A stretch of 64,000 nt of DNA, from NCBI GenBank assembly GCA_046153945.1, contig JBJXFF010000096.1, forward strand, positions 29,872 to 93,871. The letters are read 5' to 3'. The stretch comes from SXOA01 sp046153945. GTDB lineage: Bacteria; Planctomycetota; Planctomycetia; Pirellulales; Pirellulaceae. The notes under the pieces were generated by a model. That model had not been told where the DNA came from. It saw only the letters and a list, made by a program, of their open reading frames with translations, and ran no database searches. This document shows positions 63,610 through 64,000 of this stretch, piece by piece. The position numbers and the translations under genes are program-made. Position 1 is the stretch's first letter; every line of letters begins with the position of its first letter.

Positions 63610-64000
63610 ATGTCCATCAACGACGCCGATTCCCGCCATCTGCTTCGGGCGCTCGAACTGGCCGAGCGCGGAAGGGGATTCGTTGAACCCAATCCGATGG
63701 TCGGCTGCGTCATCGTCAAGGACGGCGCGGTCGTGGGCGAAGGCTTTCATGCTCGCTTCGGCGGGCCGCACGCGGAAGTGGTTGCCTTGCAAGCGGCTGG
63801 GGCCAGTGCCAAGGGAGCGACGCTTTACACCACACTGGAGCCCTGCTGCCACCAGGGAAAGACGGGGCCATGCACCAAGGCCATTGTCTCAGCCGGCGTT
63901 CACCGCGTCGTATCCTCGATGCAAGACCCCTACGCTGAAGTCAGTGGAAAAGGGCTCGCAGAGTTAAAGGAAGTGGGCATCGAAGTCGATGTCGGCTTGC
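63610..64000 (+). CDS. ribD: Riboflavin biosynthesis protein RibD, deaminase part (partial)
   Basis: Only the first 130 residues are in the window; the gene runs off the right edge. The opening reads SRHLLRALELAERGRGFVEPNPMVGCVIVKDG (in parts), then GGPHAEVVAL with the zinc His/Glu pair and TLEPCCHQGKTGPCTKAI, the zinc Cys pair: all are diagnostic of the deaminase domain of RibD. The C-terminal reductase domain, if present, lies beyond the window. It starts 12 bases after the SEC-C protein gene and could be co-transcribed with it. Deaminates a pyrimidine in riboflavin synthesis. Confidence 0.93.
   Translation, partial: MSINDADSRHLLRALELAERGRGFVEPNPMVGCVIVKDGAVVGEGFHARFGGPHAEVVALQAAGASAKGATLYTTLEPCCHQGKTGPCTKAIVSAGVHRVVSSMQDPYAEVSGKGLAELKEVGIEVDVGL

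Noticed and set aside
57400..64000. CRISPR array suspected from the many repeats
   Set aside because: Repeats are inverted, variable and lack regular unique spacers; no cas gene is present.

Overview
The window is bacterial chromosomal DNA, fairly GC-rich and densely coded, with about 50 genes mostly in long same-strand runs. The gene content points to Planctomycetota, probably Pirellulales-like. Supporting features are MoxR/DUF58/VWA envelope operons with large coiled-coil membrane proteins, NPCBM and squalene-cyclase-like secreted proteins, a PQQ-propeller protein, a Ser/Thr kinase with PDZ and TPR parts beside a sigma factor, and a split Rieske/cytochrome b complex next to an A2-type oxidase. 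This placement is inferred from gene content; no rRNA or tRNA gene was seen.

Layout. 1-4.7 kb: the end of an FAD amine oxidase-like gene, a GT87-like membrane glycosyltransferase, a Dabb-domain protein, and a HEAT-repeat protein with a small membrane partner. 4.7-12.4 kb, minus strand: a membrane coiled-coil protein, a secreted beta-helix protein, a MazG-like pyrophosphatase, an NPCBM protein, a SUFU-domain protein and a Tat-exported squalene-cyclase-like protein. 12.5-26 kb, minus strand: an envelope operon in the order MoxR, DUF58, BatA-like VWA, second VWA, giant DUF4175-like coiled-coil protein, small secreted protein; upstream of it lie a PQQ propeller protein and a 63-aa membrane protein.

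26.5-48.1 kb, minus strand: one very large respiratory block. In transcription order it encodes a Rieske protein with an unusual Ala/Pro-rich front, a cytochrome b6-type subunit, an enlarged subunit-IV-type protein, a 1723-residue octaheme cytochrome c with a PDZ-like region, two cupredoxin-like proteins, a diheme lipoprotein cytochrome, oxidase subunits II and I, heme A and heme O synthases, oxidase subunits III (with a ~200-residue coiled-coil insertion) and IV, an ABC-2 transporter, a SCO copper chaperone, a DUF420 protein and a small CPTC membrane protein. Read together it encodes a quinol-to-oxygen chain: quinol, Rieske/b complex, octaheme c, small carriers (cupredoxins or diheme c), CuA of subunit II, then the heme a-CuB site, with its own cofactor factories.

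48.5-64 kb: purD, agmatine deiminase, a TerB-like protein, a kinase and sigma factor pair, two unknown proteins, a PIG-L deacetylase, an HTH protein of unknown role, an IS200-like (RAYT-type) transposase lying between two large palindromic repeat blocks, a small membrane protein, a SEC-C/TPR protein and the start of ribD. This end is the accessory part of the window: most dispersed and inverted repeats are between 57.7 and 61 kb.
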